Assembly (NCBI GenBank): GCA_018242665.1
Contig: JAFEBL010000014.1
Span: forward strand, 1 to 64,000
Direction: 5' to 3'
Origin: Nitrospira sp.
Lineage (GTDB): Bacteria > Nitrospirota > Nitrospiria > Nitrospirales > Nitrospiraceae
Length of the DNA: 64,000 nt
The position numbers and the translations under genes are program-made. Below the pieces are notes generated by a model, which was not told the origin of the DNA, did not search any database, and was given only the letters and a program-made list of their open reading frames with translations. Shown piece by piece: positions 1-8,069 of this stretch (position 1 is its first letter; the number at the start of each line of letters is the position of its first letter).

Positions 1-1
1 G

Positions 2-30
2 TTGCTCCCTTTCGCCGGACCATGTTAGAC
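2..30 (+). promoter_or_regulatory. Possible sigma-70 promoter of tRNA-Val
   Basis: TTGCTC at 2-7 and TTAGAC at 25-30 are separated by 17 bases, and the tRNA begins 13 bases after the -10 box. Both boxes are only partial matches, so this is a weak call supported mainly by spacing and position. Confidence 0.3.
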
Positions 31-42
31 TGCGACCGGTGC

Positions 43-117
43 GGGCGATTAGCTCAGTGGGAGACCGCTTCCTTCACCCGGAAGAGGCCACAGGTTCGAT
101 ACCTGTATCGCCCACCA
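43..117 (+). tRNA. tRNA-Val (anticodon CAC), with two unusual bases
   Basis: The acceptor arms GGGCGAT and ATCGCCC pair fully, the T arm is intact and CCA is encoded. The anticodon stem CTTCC/GGAAG closes a seven-base loop whose middle bases are CAC at 75-77, which reads the valine codon GUG. Two bases are odd. Position 65 is C where the D stem expects G, giving a C-C mismatch. Position 78, next to the anticodon, is C rather than a purine. The gene may still work, or it may be a partly decayed copy. Its 3' end lies next to the 3' end of an integrase remnant, as expected if an element once integrated here. Confidence 0.85.
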
Positions 118-165
118 TCCTCCAACTCCTTCCGAAATAGTCCTTTCGATCCCTACAGCACGATG

Positions 166-318
166 CTCAGTTTCTGAATCGCGGTTTCTGAGTCGGTCTA
201 AGATCTCCACCCCATCTCGCAGGCTTTCCGGGTCATGATGCGCGTTTCGTTTCGTCGTCGGAGACTTCTGCCCGAGTAGCTGTTGCACCTTGTAGAGATC
301 CACTCCCGACTGGGACCA
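166..318 (-). pseudogene. C-terminal remnant of a tyrosine recombinase (phage-type integrase)
   Basis: The minus frame reads SGVDLYKVQQLLGQKSPTTK, followed by an AHHDPESLR-type segment. This is the hallmark C-terminal region of XerC/phage-type integrases (usual form: VDLxxVQxLLGHxSxxTTxxYAHxxPExLR). The histidine of LLGH is glutamine here, and the nucleophilic tyrosine before AH is asparagine, so the fragment cannot be catalytic. The upstream part with the Arg and His-x-x-Arg residues is missing. The remnant sits about 50 bases from tRNA-Val with its 3' end facing the tRNA, the arrangement left by a tRNA-integrated element. Nothing else recognisable lies between here and position 507. Confidence 0.7.
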
Positions 319-507
319 TTCCGGTCCGCCCCGTAGCCTATCAACTCGCGGCGCTGTGGGGTACCATTACAATAAGACAAATCAGGGAACACCAATGGTA
401 CGAACCAATCAGTTCTTCAGGTTTGACTCAGTATCTATGCTGGAGTTTTCTGGCCCGAAGGACATCTTGACGTTCAGGCATCGCCAGGTGGTAGGTAGGG
501 GGCGTAC

Positions 508-786
508 GTGACGTTGGAAAAACTACTGCAAGAGATTGCGATGACATCATTCTTTATTTTCCTGGGTGTAGTATTGTTGTATGGAACGCGGCAGCGGTGG
601 CGGTTACTAGATCCACCGGAGTCCTGGTGGTGGTTTGATTCCCAGGCTATGGTGAAGAGATTGTTTGGTAGCAGAGTGGCGATAGGTCTCTCATATTTCA
701 CGGCGGTAGGTTTTATAGTAGTCGGTGCGATCGGCATGTCCCGTGGGTTGATGACCTTGTGTCAAAGAATGGGTTATTGCGGGTAG
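508..786 (+). CDS. Small membrane protein of unknown function (92 aa)
   Basis: The GTG start at 508 is preceded by a purine-rich GTAGGGGG stretch; an ATG at 541 is an alternative. Two hydrophobic segments are visible, roughly residues 11-25 and 58-80, joined by a polar loop with the tryptophan-rich motif ESWWWF. I do not recognise the family. The codons are clearly more AT-rich than those of the genes to the right (for example TTT ATA GTA GTC runs), and the gene sits between an integrase remnant and a PIN-domain remnant. It is therefore probably cargo of a decayed mobile element, but it could also be a chance ORF. Confidence 0.4.
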   Translation: MTLEKLLQEIAMTSFFIFLGVVLLYGTRQRWRLLDPPESWWWFDSQAMVKRLFGSRVAIGLSYFTAVGFIVVGAIGMSRGLMTLCQRMGYCG

Positions 787-976
787 CCGATTGACCAGCA
801 GGTATCTGTTTCTCCTTCAGCATTTCCTCTCTTGATCGTCTACTCTGGCACTTCACGCCCCTGATTTGACCGTGTGATGCCGTGCCTACCGTACACCGGT
901 CTCTAAAACCTCAGGTCACGCTTAACCCGCCGGAATTAGTCCGTTCAATTCGTGCGGTGGTCCCCGCACAGATCGC

Positions 977-1126
977 TTATGGTTGCGTAAGCACGTGGGC
1001 AAACTCGGCAGAGGAATTGACCGGCACTCCGTTATAGCGTGAGGCTTCGAAATCCTTGTCTCTGGTGACGAAATATTGGTGTAGAGGCGTGGTGGCGGGA
1101 AGAGCGAGAAACGCCTCAGTGGCATT
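977..1126 (-). pseudogene. C-terminal remnant of a PIN-domain protein (VapC-like)
   Basis: A minus frame with no start codon reads from NATEAFLALP through HQYFVTRDKDFEAS and GVPVNSSAEFAHVL to a TAA. The pattern VTxDxDF, then GVPV, then an EF-L tail, is the usual C-terminus of PIN-domain nucleases, including type II toxins. A TGA lies just upstream in the same frame, and the 3' end of the glycosyltransferase gene overlaps its first bases, so the N-terminal half with its first acidic residues is gone. No antitoxin is visible. The remaining sequence from 787 to 976 shows nothing else I can support. Confidence 0.5.
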
Positions 1127-2027
1127 CCCGCTTATGCCCAACCGTCATGTTCATACACTTTTGACAAATCCTGCGGAGAAGTCCCCGAGGAAAGAATCGT
1201 AGCAGCGTTCCGAAATATCGCAGAGCGACCCCGATGTCTCCACGACTGGCAGATGTGGCGAGCTGGTCAAGAGACAGCCTGCCCCAAAACTCCTGAGCAG
1301 AGCGTCGGCTGCTGACATAGTCTTCCCTGTATTGTGGATGCTCGCGAATATACTGCCGTTGATGTCGATAGGCCGTCATGGCGGACTTCAACATGAGCCG
1401 CCGGTTTTTCGTGGTTTGGTTCCCATGATACCGATGCTCTGCCACCAGCTCATGGTGACACGTCACAACATAGCGGCGCGCCAGTCGGAGGAATAATTCA
1501 AAATCATCGCATCCATTGATGGCTGGATCCGTGCAGAAATTCCCGGCCTGAGCGAGCAGACTGCGGTTGAACATGGCCGTGATCACATGCGCGATGCTGG
1601 GGTACTGCAGAGCGGTTCGATAGAGATCCCCTGGAGCACAGGTATGGGCCACGATCCCTTCCTGCTCACCGAATTCTCGAAAGAGGCCGTAGACTGCAGC
1701 CGCCTGGGGGGTGCATTGAAACGCGTTGAGGCTAGTCCGTACATGCTCTGGAAGGAGGCGATCGTCTCCATCTAAAAATACGATGTAGGTTCCCGCCGTT
1801 TCTTGTATCCCCCGGTTACGCGTGACCGCGACAAGCCCTTGATTGGGTTGACGGATGTATCGCACTCCTGGAAATCGACCAACAATGTGATCGGTATGAT
1901 CCGTGGAGCCATCGTCCACAACGAGAATCTCGCCGGCAGGCGATGTTTGGGATAGGGCGCTCTCGATGGCTTCCGCAATAAATGGCGCTTGGTTGTAACA
2001 GGTGATGACGATGCTGACTGGTTCCAT
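1116..2027 (-). CDS. Family 2 glycosyltransferase (303 aa)
   Basis: The protein begins with the GT-A fold signature of family 2 transferases: VSIVITCYNQAPFIAEAI, then EILVVDDGSTDHT near residue 35 and a FLDGDDRLL motif near residue 88 that supplies the metal- and nucleotide-binding aspartates. A CDDFELFLRLA segment near residue 172 matches the ED-type catalytic region. Such enzymes add sugars from nucleotide-sugar donors to lipids, proteins or surface polysaccharides in the cytoplasm; the acceptor cannot be read from sequence. GAGGA lies about nine bases before the ATG. The gene stands alone, diverges from the lipoprotein gene at 2340 and overlaps a PIN-domain remnant at its 3' end. The C-terminal 100 residues are basic and not family-defining. 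Confidence 0.85.
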   Translation of the reverse strand: MEPVSIVITCYNQAPFIAEAIESALSQTSPAGEILVVDDGSTDHTDHIVGRFPGVRYIRQPNQGLVAVTRNRGIQETAGTYIVFLDGDDRLLPEHVRTSLNAFQCTPQAAAVYGLFREFGEQEGIVAHTCAPGDLYRTALQYPSIAHVITAMFNRSLLAQAGNFCTDPAINGCDDFELFLRLARRYVVTCHHELVAEHRYHGNQTTKNRRLMLKSAMTAYRHQRQYIREHPQYREDYVSSRRSAQEFWGRLSLDQLATSASRGDIGVALRYFGTLLRFFPRGLLRRICQKCMNMTVGHKRECH

Positions 2028-2248
2028 GCCGCTCGTCCTCAGCGATGCTTGGAGCTGCTTCAGTTTGCACCGAAACAGAACGAGGATACGGCACCTCCTG
2101 GACGAGCACAGCTATCAAAACCCCTGGCTCCTCTCATGAGCCAGACAGTCGCACCCGACAACCATCTGAAATTCCTCACCCTTTCGAGCGACGACAACAG
2201 CGATCGCCCGAGAGATCTCGAGCGACGGCCTAGGGTGCCCGTCCCAAC

Positions 2249-2277
2249 TGGACAGAATCACGACCCTGGGCTAGACT
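2249..2277 (+). promoter_or_regulatory. Sigma-70 type promoter for the lipoprotein at 2340
   Basis: TGGACA at 2249-2254 and TAGACT at 2272-2277 are exactly 17 bases apart, placing transcription start near 2284 and a leader of about 55 bases. It lies in the 312-base gap between the divergent glycosyltransferase and lipoprotein genes; nothing else is recognisable in that gap. Confidence 0.5.
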
Positions 2278-2339
2278 TTTCTCACAAGGAACAGGCTGCG
2301 TTGTCCCGCATGTTCCGACAGAAGAAAGAGAGGCACGGT

Positions 2340-2669
2340 ATGCGCGGAACCTTCGTGATGATGATGTTGGGATTGCTGCTCACCACTGGTTGCTCCACCA
2401 CTAACCAGATGGCGACGCAGGACCAAACCTACAATGCGCCGCTGAGCATCTATAGCGCGATGGACAGCACCTCGCTGGTCTATTCCGATCCCATGGCTGC
2501 GTCACAGGCTAACGACAATCCCTACCGCTGGTTGGGATTCGTGCTGCATCCCGTGGGCCATGTGGTGGACTACACGGTGAACCGTCCACTGTACGCGATT
2601 GCCAGACATGCTCCCTACATCTTCGGATACACGTCCGAAGACGCCATGATCGACGCTCAACGCCGGTAA
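2340..2669 (+). CDS. Small putative lipoprotein (109 aa)
   Basis: The ATG at 2340 follows an AGAGG ribosome site and gives a clean lipoprotein signal: MRGTFVMMMLGLLLTTGC with the modified cysteine at residue 18. The open frame extends upstream, but that part lacks a signal and lies over the promoter. The mature part has no recognised domain; it is about 90 residues long with aromatic motifs such as NPYRWLGF, and ends in DAQRR. It is likely anchored to the inner or outer membrane. A similar-looking lipoprotein follows at 2821, but a hairpin separates them. The function is unknown. Confidence 0.7.
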   Translation: MRGTFVMMMLGLLLTTGCSTTNQMATQDQTYNAPLSIYSAMDSTSLVYSDPMAASQANDNPYRWLGFVLHPVGHVVDYTVNRPLYAIARHAPYIFGYTSEDAMIDAQRR

Positions 2670-2675
2670 CATTCG

Positions 2676-2714
2676 CCCCCTCGTCCGCCGGGATTCCTTC
2701 CGGCAGCGAGGGGG
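2676..2714. terminator. Inverted repeat after the 2340 gene, possible terminator
   Basis: CCCCCTCG at 2676-2683 pairs with CGAGGGGG at 2707-2714, with further CCGCCGG/CCGGC pairing inside. There is no T tract, so it may act as a weak or factor-assisted terminator, or stabilise the mRNA end. Confidence 0.4.
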
Positions 2715-2820
2715 ATGCCGTGCCCTCTCCTGCCCGCTGCCAGTCGCATCTTCATCGCCATTCAGGTATGCTCTCCCCCCGGCACCCTCCGTCGCATTGA
2801 ATCGAGGCATCGACCCGGCC

Positions 2821-3960
2821 ATGCACCGTCGGCTCTCATTGCTGCCCATCCTGCTCATCACCCTATGGATGGGATGCGAGACTCCTCCCCCTCAACGTGC
2901 CCCGCTTCCGCCATCTGAAAGTGACCTCGATCTTCTGAGGTCCACCAAACTGTGCGACACCCGACAGGTTTTCTTGGACAAACATCCTGGCCTCACACCC
3001 CGAACCCAGGCCTGGGGCAGCGGCCAGGAACTCCGCATTCCAGCGGAGCAGAGCCCGTCCAAAGGCGAGGAAAGCTATTTTTTCGACGAAGACGGCACGT
3101 TAGTCGGGACCCTGTTCTTGTTTCGTTCAGGGCTCGATCTCGGCCCCTACAAGACGCTTCGGTACACATTGTCCCGGCTCAAACCAAGCTTGGAGTTTTA
3201 TCTCACGGTGGCGCAGTTGGCCGATCGCCAAAACATGGCGTCCAGCACCCTCTATGACACGGGTGATGAAAAGACGACCACGCGATATCTGGTCCTGAGC
3301 GACCCCAGCACTCCGCGCTTGCTGGCTGCCACATTTACCGTCGATCCTTATGTCAAACTGTTCTCGCCCTATCGCAAGGAGTTTCTCGAACGCCTTCGGG
3401 AAACGGGGCAGCAGAGCGGTGGGCAACACCTGGATACGCAAGGGGCCGAGGATAAGGAACCGTTCGCCTCGCTTCAGCAATTCGCACGGGGGCAGACCGC
3501 CCAACTGGCATACTGCGGGACAAAAAACCAAACGATCGCCCTTGACGCCTATCAAAAGGCCAGTACTTCCGGCTTCACCACCCCAGTCTGGCAAGCCGAA
3601 CTCCACCATCGCCTCGGCGTCTCGTGGGAAGCAGCCGGTAACTTGGAGAAGGCGAAAAGTGAATTGCTCGCCTCACTAGCGCAGCGTCCCAACTCCCCGG
3701 AAGTCGTCAACAACTTGGGCCACGTGTACAGCAAACTGGGCGAAAAACAGAATGCCCTCGCGTCCTTCGAAAAGGCTGTGCTGATGCGTCCTAACTATGC
3801 GATCGCCCGGTTTAATCTGGCCGAAGCCGTCGCCGACGCCAACCCCAAACGCGCCATTACAGAATACGAAACCTACCTGGCCCTCACCGAAGGAATTCCC
3901 GAGGAAGCAGACCGTGGGGCTCTGGCGCACTCACGCGTCAAAGCGCTCAAACATCAATAG
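2821..3960 (+). CDS. TPR-repeat lipoprotein (379 aa)
   Basis: The ATG at 2821 gives MHRRLSLLPILLITLWMGC, a lipoprotein signal with LWMGC lipobox; a TTG 24 bases upstream would spoil it. Residues 25-230 form a soluble domain I do not recognise, with many charged and aromatic residues. Residues about 240-375 contain tetratricopeptide repeats: HHRLGVSWEAAGNLEKAKSE, then PEVVNNLGHVYSKLGEKQNA and NYAIARFNLAEAV, which show the W/L-G-Y-A-F-A-P spacing of TPR helices. TPR lipoproteins usually scaffold envelope complexes. The gene may be transcribed from the promoter at 2249 or alone. It ends about 70 bases before the convergent DksA-type gene. Confidence 0.75.
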   Translation: MHRRLSLLPILLITLWMGCETPPPQRAPLPPSESDLDLLRSTKLCDTRQVFLDKHPGLTPRTQAWGSGQELRIPAEQSPSKGEESYFFDEDGTLVGTLFLFRSGLDLGPYKTLRYTLSRLKPSLEFYLTVAQLADRQNMASSTLYDTGDEKTTTRYLVLSDPSTPRLLAATFTVDPYVKLFSPYRKEFLERLRETGQQSGGQHLDTQGAEDKEPFASLQQFARGQTAQLAYCGTKNQTIALDAYQKASTSGFTTPVWQAELHHRLGVSWEAAGNLEKAKSELLASLAQRPNSPEVVNNLGHVYSKLGEKQNALASFEKAVLMRPNYAIARFNLAEAVADANPKRAITEYETYLALTEGIPEEADRGALAHSRVKALKHQ

Positions 3961-4027
3961 CGCAGAGTCGGGGAACAGCCGGCGAAGAACCGTTTGGGGA
4001 ATAAGCGATCAAAGAATAGATGAGGAC

Positions 4028-4450
4028 TTAGCGAGGAGACTTTTCGGCTTCTTCCTGGCGGGTCTTACAGTCAATGCACAAGGTGGTGACGGGACGCGCC
4101 TTCAAACGCTTGTAGGGGATATCACCCTGACACTCTTCGCAGATCCCGTAGGTGTGTGCCACCAATCGACCGATCGCCTCGTCGATCTTCTTGAGCAGCT
4201 TCCGCTCCCTCTCACGAATGCGAAAGGAGAAATGCTGGTCGGCTTCGGCGGAGGCTTGATCGCTGACGTCGGGGAATACTTCCAGCCCGGTGGGATTGGA
4301 TAAGACGACTCCCGCCTCTGCCAGGATCGCCGCGCGTTGGCCCTCCAAGTCGTGCAGGATGTCGGGATACTGAATCCCGTTCGCCTTCGCAGGCTTTTCT
4401 TTCGTAGACTTCTTTCGAGCGGACGTGGGTTTCTTCGCCGAAGTTTTCAT
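4028..4450 (-). CDS. DksA/TraR-family transcription regulator (140 aa)
   Basis: The ATG at 4450 has GGAGA upstream; a longer frame to 4489 has no ribosome site. A lysine-rich N-terminal tail of about 25 residues precedes a helical coiled-coil region. The tip motif DVSDQA fits the DxxDxA motif that DksA places in the RNA polymerase secondary channel. Near the C-terminus CEECQGDIPYKRLKARP leads to CIDC, forming the C4 zinc finger. DksA proteins act with ppGpp to retune rRNA and amino-acid promoters. The acidic tip motif is intact, so a true DksA-like role is likely, although the basic N-terminal extension is unlike the E. coli protein. A sigma-70 promoter lies upstream. Confidence 0.85.
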   Translation of the reverse strand: MKTSAKKPTSARKKSTKEKPAKANGIQYPDILHDLEGQRAAILAEAGVVLSNPTGLEVFPDVSDQASAEADQHFSFRIRERERKLLKKIDEAIGRLVAHTYGICEECQGDIPYKRLKARPVTTLCIDCKTRQEEAEKSPR

Positions 4451-4504
4451 TGAATCTCCGGGCTCTCTGCGCCGATACCGCCACCACACCGAACAGCGAA
4501 TCCG

Positions 4505-4534
4505 ACTATAACAGCCTCAAATTAGAGGGGTCAA
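4505..4534 (-). promoter_or_regulatory. Sigma-70 type promoter of the DksA-type gene
   Basis: On the minus strand TTGACC (4529-4534) and TATAGT (4505-4510) are 18 bases apart. Transcription would start near 4498, about 48 bases before the ATG. A short CCTC/GAGG inverted repeat sits in the spacer. Confidence 0.55.
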
Positions 4535-4607
4535 CGGTTCTGTACACTCGACAGAGTTGATGCCGGATCCTTCCCGATCGGCTGCCGCCCGGCGTTCATG
4601 CCACACC

Positions 4608-5210
4608 TTACAAGTCCCGGCGGCCCTCAATCGACTTCACCAAGGTGACCTCATCGGCATACTCGATATCCATCCCGACAGGAATGCCATAGGCGATCCT
4701 GGTCACGCGAATCTGGTGTGGCTTCAGCAGCCGAGTGAGATAGATTGCAGTGGCTTCGCCTTCGATGGTGGGGTTGGTGGCGACGATCACTTCCTCCACT
4801 CCGCCGGCCTTGACGCGCTCCAGTAATTCCTCGGCACGAATATCCGCCGGGCCGACCCCGTCCAGTGGCGACAACACCCCGAGCAGCACATGATAGAGCC
4901 CGCGGTATCCCCCTGCGCGCTCGACCGCATAGAGCGTGCTCGGCTCTTCAACGACGAGAATTTTGCTGCGATCCCGCTTCGGGTCGCGACAAAATTCACA
5001 GAGTTCGCCCTCGGCGATATTGCGGCATTGGCGGCAAAACGACAGCCCGTCCTTCACGGCCTGAATCGCCTCGGCCAAGCGCATCGCGTCTTCCCGCTCC
5101 GCTTTGAGCAGATGAAATGCCAGCCGCTGGGCACTTTTCTGTCCGATTCCGGGCAAGCGCACAAGTTCGCGCACCAATTTCGCCAAGAGCCCTTGCTGAT
5201 CAACGCTCAT
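4608..5210 (-). CDS. recR: Recombination mediator RecR
   Basis: At 200 residues it has the normal RecR length and all its parts. A helix-hairpin-helix occurs at residues 10-45 (LPGIGQKSAQRLAFHLL). A C4 zinc finger follows at about 57-72 (FCRQCRNIAEGELCEFC), then a Toprim domain from about 80 (KILVVEEPSTLYAVERAG) and a C-terminal Walker B-like region (VTRIAYGIPVGMDIEYADEVT). RecR forms a tetrameric DNA clamp and with RecO (and RecF) loads RecA on single-stranded gaps. The gene is third in the block dnaX-ybaB-recR, a gene order conserved across many bacteria. Confidence 0.97.
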   Translation of the reverse strand: MSVDQQGLLAKLVRELVRLPGIGQKSAQRLAFHLLKAEREDAMRLAEAIQAVKDGLSFCRQCRNIAEGELCEFCRDPKRDRSKILVVEEPSTLYAVERAGGYRGLYHVLLGVLSPLDGVGPADIRAEELLERVKAGGVEEVIVATNPTIEGEATAIYLTRLLKPHQIRVTRIAYGIPVGMDIEYADEVTLVKSIEGRRDL

Positions 5211-5285
5211 AATTTCTCGTCACATCCGCCGCACGATCGCAGAAGCCGGTCGGGCTCATCCGCCTCACCACGCATGCCGCCGCCA

Positions 5286-5609
5286 TTAGAACAGGCCGGG
5301 GATCTTCATGCCGCCGGTGACGGCTTTCATCTCTTCCGCCATCATCTCCCGGGACTTCTTCAGCGCATCATTGCTCGCCGCAACGACGAGATCCTGTAGC
5401 ATGTCCACATCGCCGGCCTTCACCGCTTCCGGGTCGATTTTCACGCTCAGCACATCCATCGCGCCGTTCACCGTCACGGTCACGATCCCGCCGCCCGCAG
5501 TTCCCGAAACGGTTTTGCTCGCCGCCTGCTCCTGCACTCTGGCCATCTGTTCCTGCATGGCCTGGGCTTGCTTCAAAATATTGGACATGTTCCCGAATGG
5601 ACTCTTCAT
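5286..5609 (-). CDS. YbaB/EbfC family nucleoid-associated protein
   Basis: The 107-residue protein matches YbaB/EbfC in size and layout: an N-terminal helix rich in Met and Gln (ILKQAQAMQEQMARVQEQ), a central sheet (VTVTVNGAMDVLSVKIDPEAV), and a C-terminal helix ending KIPGLF. These proteins dimerise into a tweezer shape and bind DNA without strong sequence preference. Its ATG overlaps the dnaX stop codon by four bases, so the two are translationally coupled, and recR follows 75 bases later. The coupling fits a shared role in replication and repair. Confidence 0.95.
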   Translation of the reverse strand: MKSPFGNMSNILKQAQAMQEQMARVQEQAASKTVSGTAGGGIVTVTVNGAMDVLSVKIDPEAVKAGDVDMLQDLVVAASNDALKKSREMMAEEMKAVTGGMKIPGLF

Positions 5610-7459
5610 TCCTGTACCTCCTGCTCCGGAAGGGTCGTGCGGACCTCCGCCAACTCTCCGCCGAACATCTCTAACGCCTGCTTCACCAAGGGATGGGCCT
5701 TGGCCTGTTGTGTCAAGATCACCCGTTGCTCCTGTTCTTTCGCCACCCGCAGTTGCTTCATAGTGGGAGCAGCCCCTGCTTCCTGCTCCGCCTCGATCAC
5801 ACGTACTCGCAAGGCACTCCCGTAGAGACGTTCCCCCAAAGCCGCCAGGGCCTTGAGATTGTCCTCTTTCTCCAACATCGCTCGCGCCACCGTAGCCTGT
5901 TTTCCAAACCCCAGCGTGACGAGCCCACCCTCAATCTTCACGACACGCCCCATTTCCAGAAACGGCGCGATGTTGGGATGCTGGGCTGAGACTGCCTCCT
6001 GAAACTGCTCCCAATTCACCTCCACCGTCTCGGAAGCGGCAGTCGAAGCAGACGGGACGGCACCGTTTTGAGGGGCGGGGTCTGGTGCCGCCGGCGCGCT
6101 CACTGGCACGGCCGGAGCGGCAACGGGCGCAGGTGATGTGTCACGCGAACGAGAAGTCGAAACAGTGTTTGGAGCAGCTCCGCTCGACGAGGAGGCCTTT
6201 GGCAGAGGGGCACCGCTTGCCTTCGGTCCATCAGGCTGGGACGAGCTGGTCGAAGCCGTTCGCTCGCTCGAGCCCGGAGCCCGAGCAGGCGCGCCACGAT
6301 CAGGGGCCGGCTTCTCCTGTGGAGGTTTCGTCTCGGCGGATCGCGACGCCCCCTCACCAGACCGTAACAGCCGAGTGGCACGGACGGCAGCTGTCTCCAA
6401 CACGAACCGTGGATGCGTGCTCACCCGCAAACTATCTTCTGCGGAACTCCAAACCCGAAATAACTCTTGCAGCTGCTCGACGGTAAACCGTTCTGCATCA
6501 CGAGCCAGCTGCGCCAAATCGTCTTCGGTGGCCTCGACCAATCCGCGCAACTCAGGCCCAGCGGGCACCACCGCCGCGACCAGCATATTCCGCATGTACT
6601 CCACCAGATCGGCGCAGTAGGCACGCACATCGTGTCCTTGGTCCAGCAAGCCCGCAATGACGTGGAGGGCCTTCGCGCTATTCTGTTCGATCATCGCCTG
6701 GACGAGAGCCCGCACGCGTTCCTGGGGCACTGCGCCGAGCAACGTTTCGAGATCCTGATGGCGAATCGTCTTGCCGCCGAACGCGATCACCTGATCGAGC
6801 AGGCTGAGTCCGTCGCGCATGCTGCCCTCGCTGGCCCGCGCCAGCGCCATCAAGCTGCGATCTTCGATCGTGAGTCCATCTTGATTCGCGACATGCCGTA
6901 GCCGCTGCACGATCTCTGCCTTGGAGATGCGACGAAAATTGTAGTGTTGGCAACGTGAGAGAATGGTTGCGGGGATCTTGTGAATTTCCGTGGTAGCGAA
7001 AATGAACACCACATGCGCCGGGGGCTCCTCCAGCGTTTTCAACAGGGCGTTGAACGCCGAATTGGAGAGCATATGTACTTCGTCGATGATGTAGACACGG
7101 TACTGGCCACGAAACGGCGTGAATTTGACGTTCTCGCGAATCTCGCGCACGTCGTCCACGCTGGTGTTTGATGCCCCGTCGATTTCGACGACATCCACCG
7201 ACGTGCCCTGCGTAATTTCCTGACAGTTCACACAGGTGTTGCAGGGAGAACCGGTCGGACCCTGCTCGCAATTGAGCGCCTTCGCCAGGATGCGGGCCAC
7301 CGTCGTTTTTCCCACACCCCGCGTGCCCGAAAAGAGAAACGCGTGGGCGATCCGCTTGGTCGCGATCGAGTTCATCAGCGTCTGGACGACATGCGACTGT
7401 CCGATGACATCGTCGAACGTCCCGGGCCGGTATTTTCGTGCGGAGACTTGGTAATCCAT
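5606..7459 (-). CDS. dnaX: DNA polymerase III subunit gamma/tau
   Basis: The ATG at 7459 gives MDYQVSARKYRPGTFDDVIG, the standard DnaX N-terminus; the frame stays open 42 bases upstream. Motifs in order are the Walker A SGTRGVGKTT (about residue 45), the zinc-binding cysteines in CNTCVNC, Walker B YIIDEVHMLS, the SRC arginine-finger motif, and sensor 2. Domain III ends near residue 365. A Pro/Ala/Ser-rich linker of about 110 residues follows, then a C-terminal domain as in tau. The protein is the clamp-loader motor and holds the polymerase cores together. I saw no obvious slippery A-run that would make a short gamma form. It lies downstream of the SRP RNA gene and is coupled to ybaB. Confidence 0.96.
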   Translation of the reverse strand: MDYQVSARKYRPGTFDDVIGQSHVVQTLMNSIATKRIAHAFLFSGTRGVGKTTVARILAKALNCEQGPTGSPCNTCVNCQEITQGTSVDVVEIDGASNTSVDDVREIRENVKFTPFRGQYRVYIIDEVHMLSNSAFNALLKTLEEPPAHVVFIFATTEIHKIPATILSRCQHYNFRRISKAEIVQRLRHVANQDGLTIEDRSLMALARASEGSMRDGLSLLDQVIAFGGKTIRHQDLETLLGAVPQERVRALVQAMIEQNSAKALHVIAGLLDQGHDVRAYCADLVEYMRNMLVAAVVPAGPELRGLVEATEDDLAQLARDAERFTVEQLQELFRVWSSAEDSLRVSTHPRFVLETAAVRATRLLRSGEGASRSAETKPPQEKPAPDRGAPARAPGSSERTASTSSSQPDGPKASGAPLPKASSSSGAAPNTVSTSRSRDTSPAPVAAPAVPVSAPAAPDPAPQNGAVPSASTAASETVEVNWEQFQEAVSAQHPNIAPFLEMGRVVKIEGGLVTLGFGKQATVARAMLEKEDNLKALAALGERLYGSALRVRVIEAEQEAGAAPTMKQLRVAKEQEQRVILTQQAKAHPLVKQALEMFGGELAEVRTTLPEQEVQE

Positions 7460-7550
7460 GGGGCTGGATCGCTCCTCGTGAATCGGAATCCCGTCCATCA
7501 AGCGGACGCTTCACGAATGACGCATCACGAGAAACGTCATCAATGGAAGT

Positions 7551-7651
7551 GGGGCCAGGTGATCCTGCGGCACACAGAACGGACCGCTTACCGTTGCTTC
7601 CTTCCGGACCTGGCGGGGTTCACAGGGTTCTGTTGCACAGGGCCCGGCCCC
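7551..7651 (-). ncRNA. ffs: Signal recognition particle RNA, small bacterial type (4.5S)
   Basis: The minus strand carries CAGGTCCGGAAGGAAGCA, the conserved SRP domain IV apical loop that binds Ffh. The termini GGGGCC (7651-7646) and GGCCCC (7556-7551) pair to close a single long hairpin of about 101 nucleotides, with internal pairing continuing inward. This is the short form without an Alu domain. It lies between tRNA-Ser and dnaX in the same direction, a common bacterial arrangement. The exact ends are set by the terminal pairing and may be off by a few bases. Confidence 0.95.
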
Positions 7652-7756
7652 GAGGAGTTCGTGAAACCGACAGGGGTGATGAGGGCCGTGTGCGGTGCGA
7701 GGCTGCACCGTCATCAGAGCCGTTCCTCATTACGCCTACTGCCTCACAACTTCAAA

Positions 7757-7846
<90 letters not shown>

Positions 7847-7872
7847 GCGATCGGACGACTTCAAGGGTCGGC

Positions 7873-7901
7873 ATCTTATCACGCAGGTCGGTGGGCGGCA
7901 A
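7873..7901 (-). promoter_or_regulatory. Sigma-70 type promoter of tRNA-Ser
   Basis: On the minus strand TTGCCG (7896-7901) and TAAGAT (7873-7878) are 17 bases apart, and the tRNA begins about 27 bases further on. Confidence 0.5.
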
Positions 7902-8013
7902 GGTAAGCCCTTCCCGCGCGATCCACCCACATCACACCTGATCCATGGCCGCGCACCAGGGGAAAACCCGCAGAAACGACCCGCACCGGGCTCCGCCGCC
8001 TTATGTGCGACCA

Positions 8014-8042
8014 TTGACCGATTTCGCGCGCATTCCTATACT
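8014..8042 (+). promoter_or_regulatory. Sigma-70 type promoter of the AsmA-family gene
   Basis: TTGACC at 8014-8019 and TATACT at 8037-8042 are 17 bases apart. Transcription would start near 8049, leaving a short leader of about 20 bases containing the GGAGG ribosome site before the ATG at 8070. Confidence 0.65.
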
Positions 8043-8069
8043 GCGGAACCATTTCACCGGAGGTGCCTG

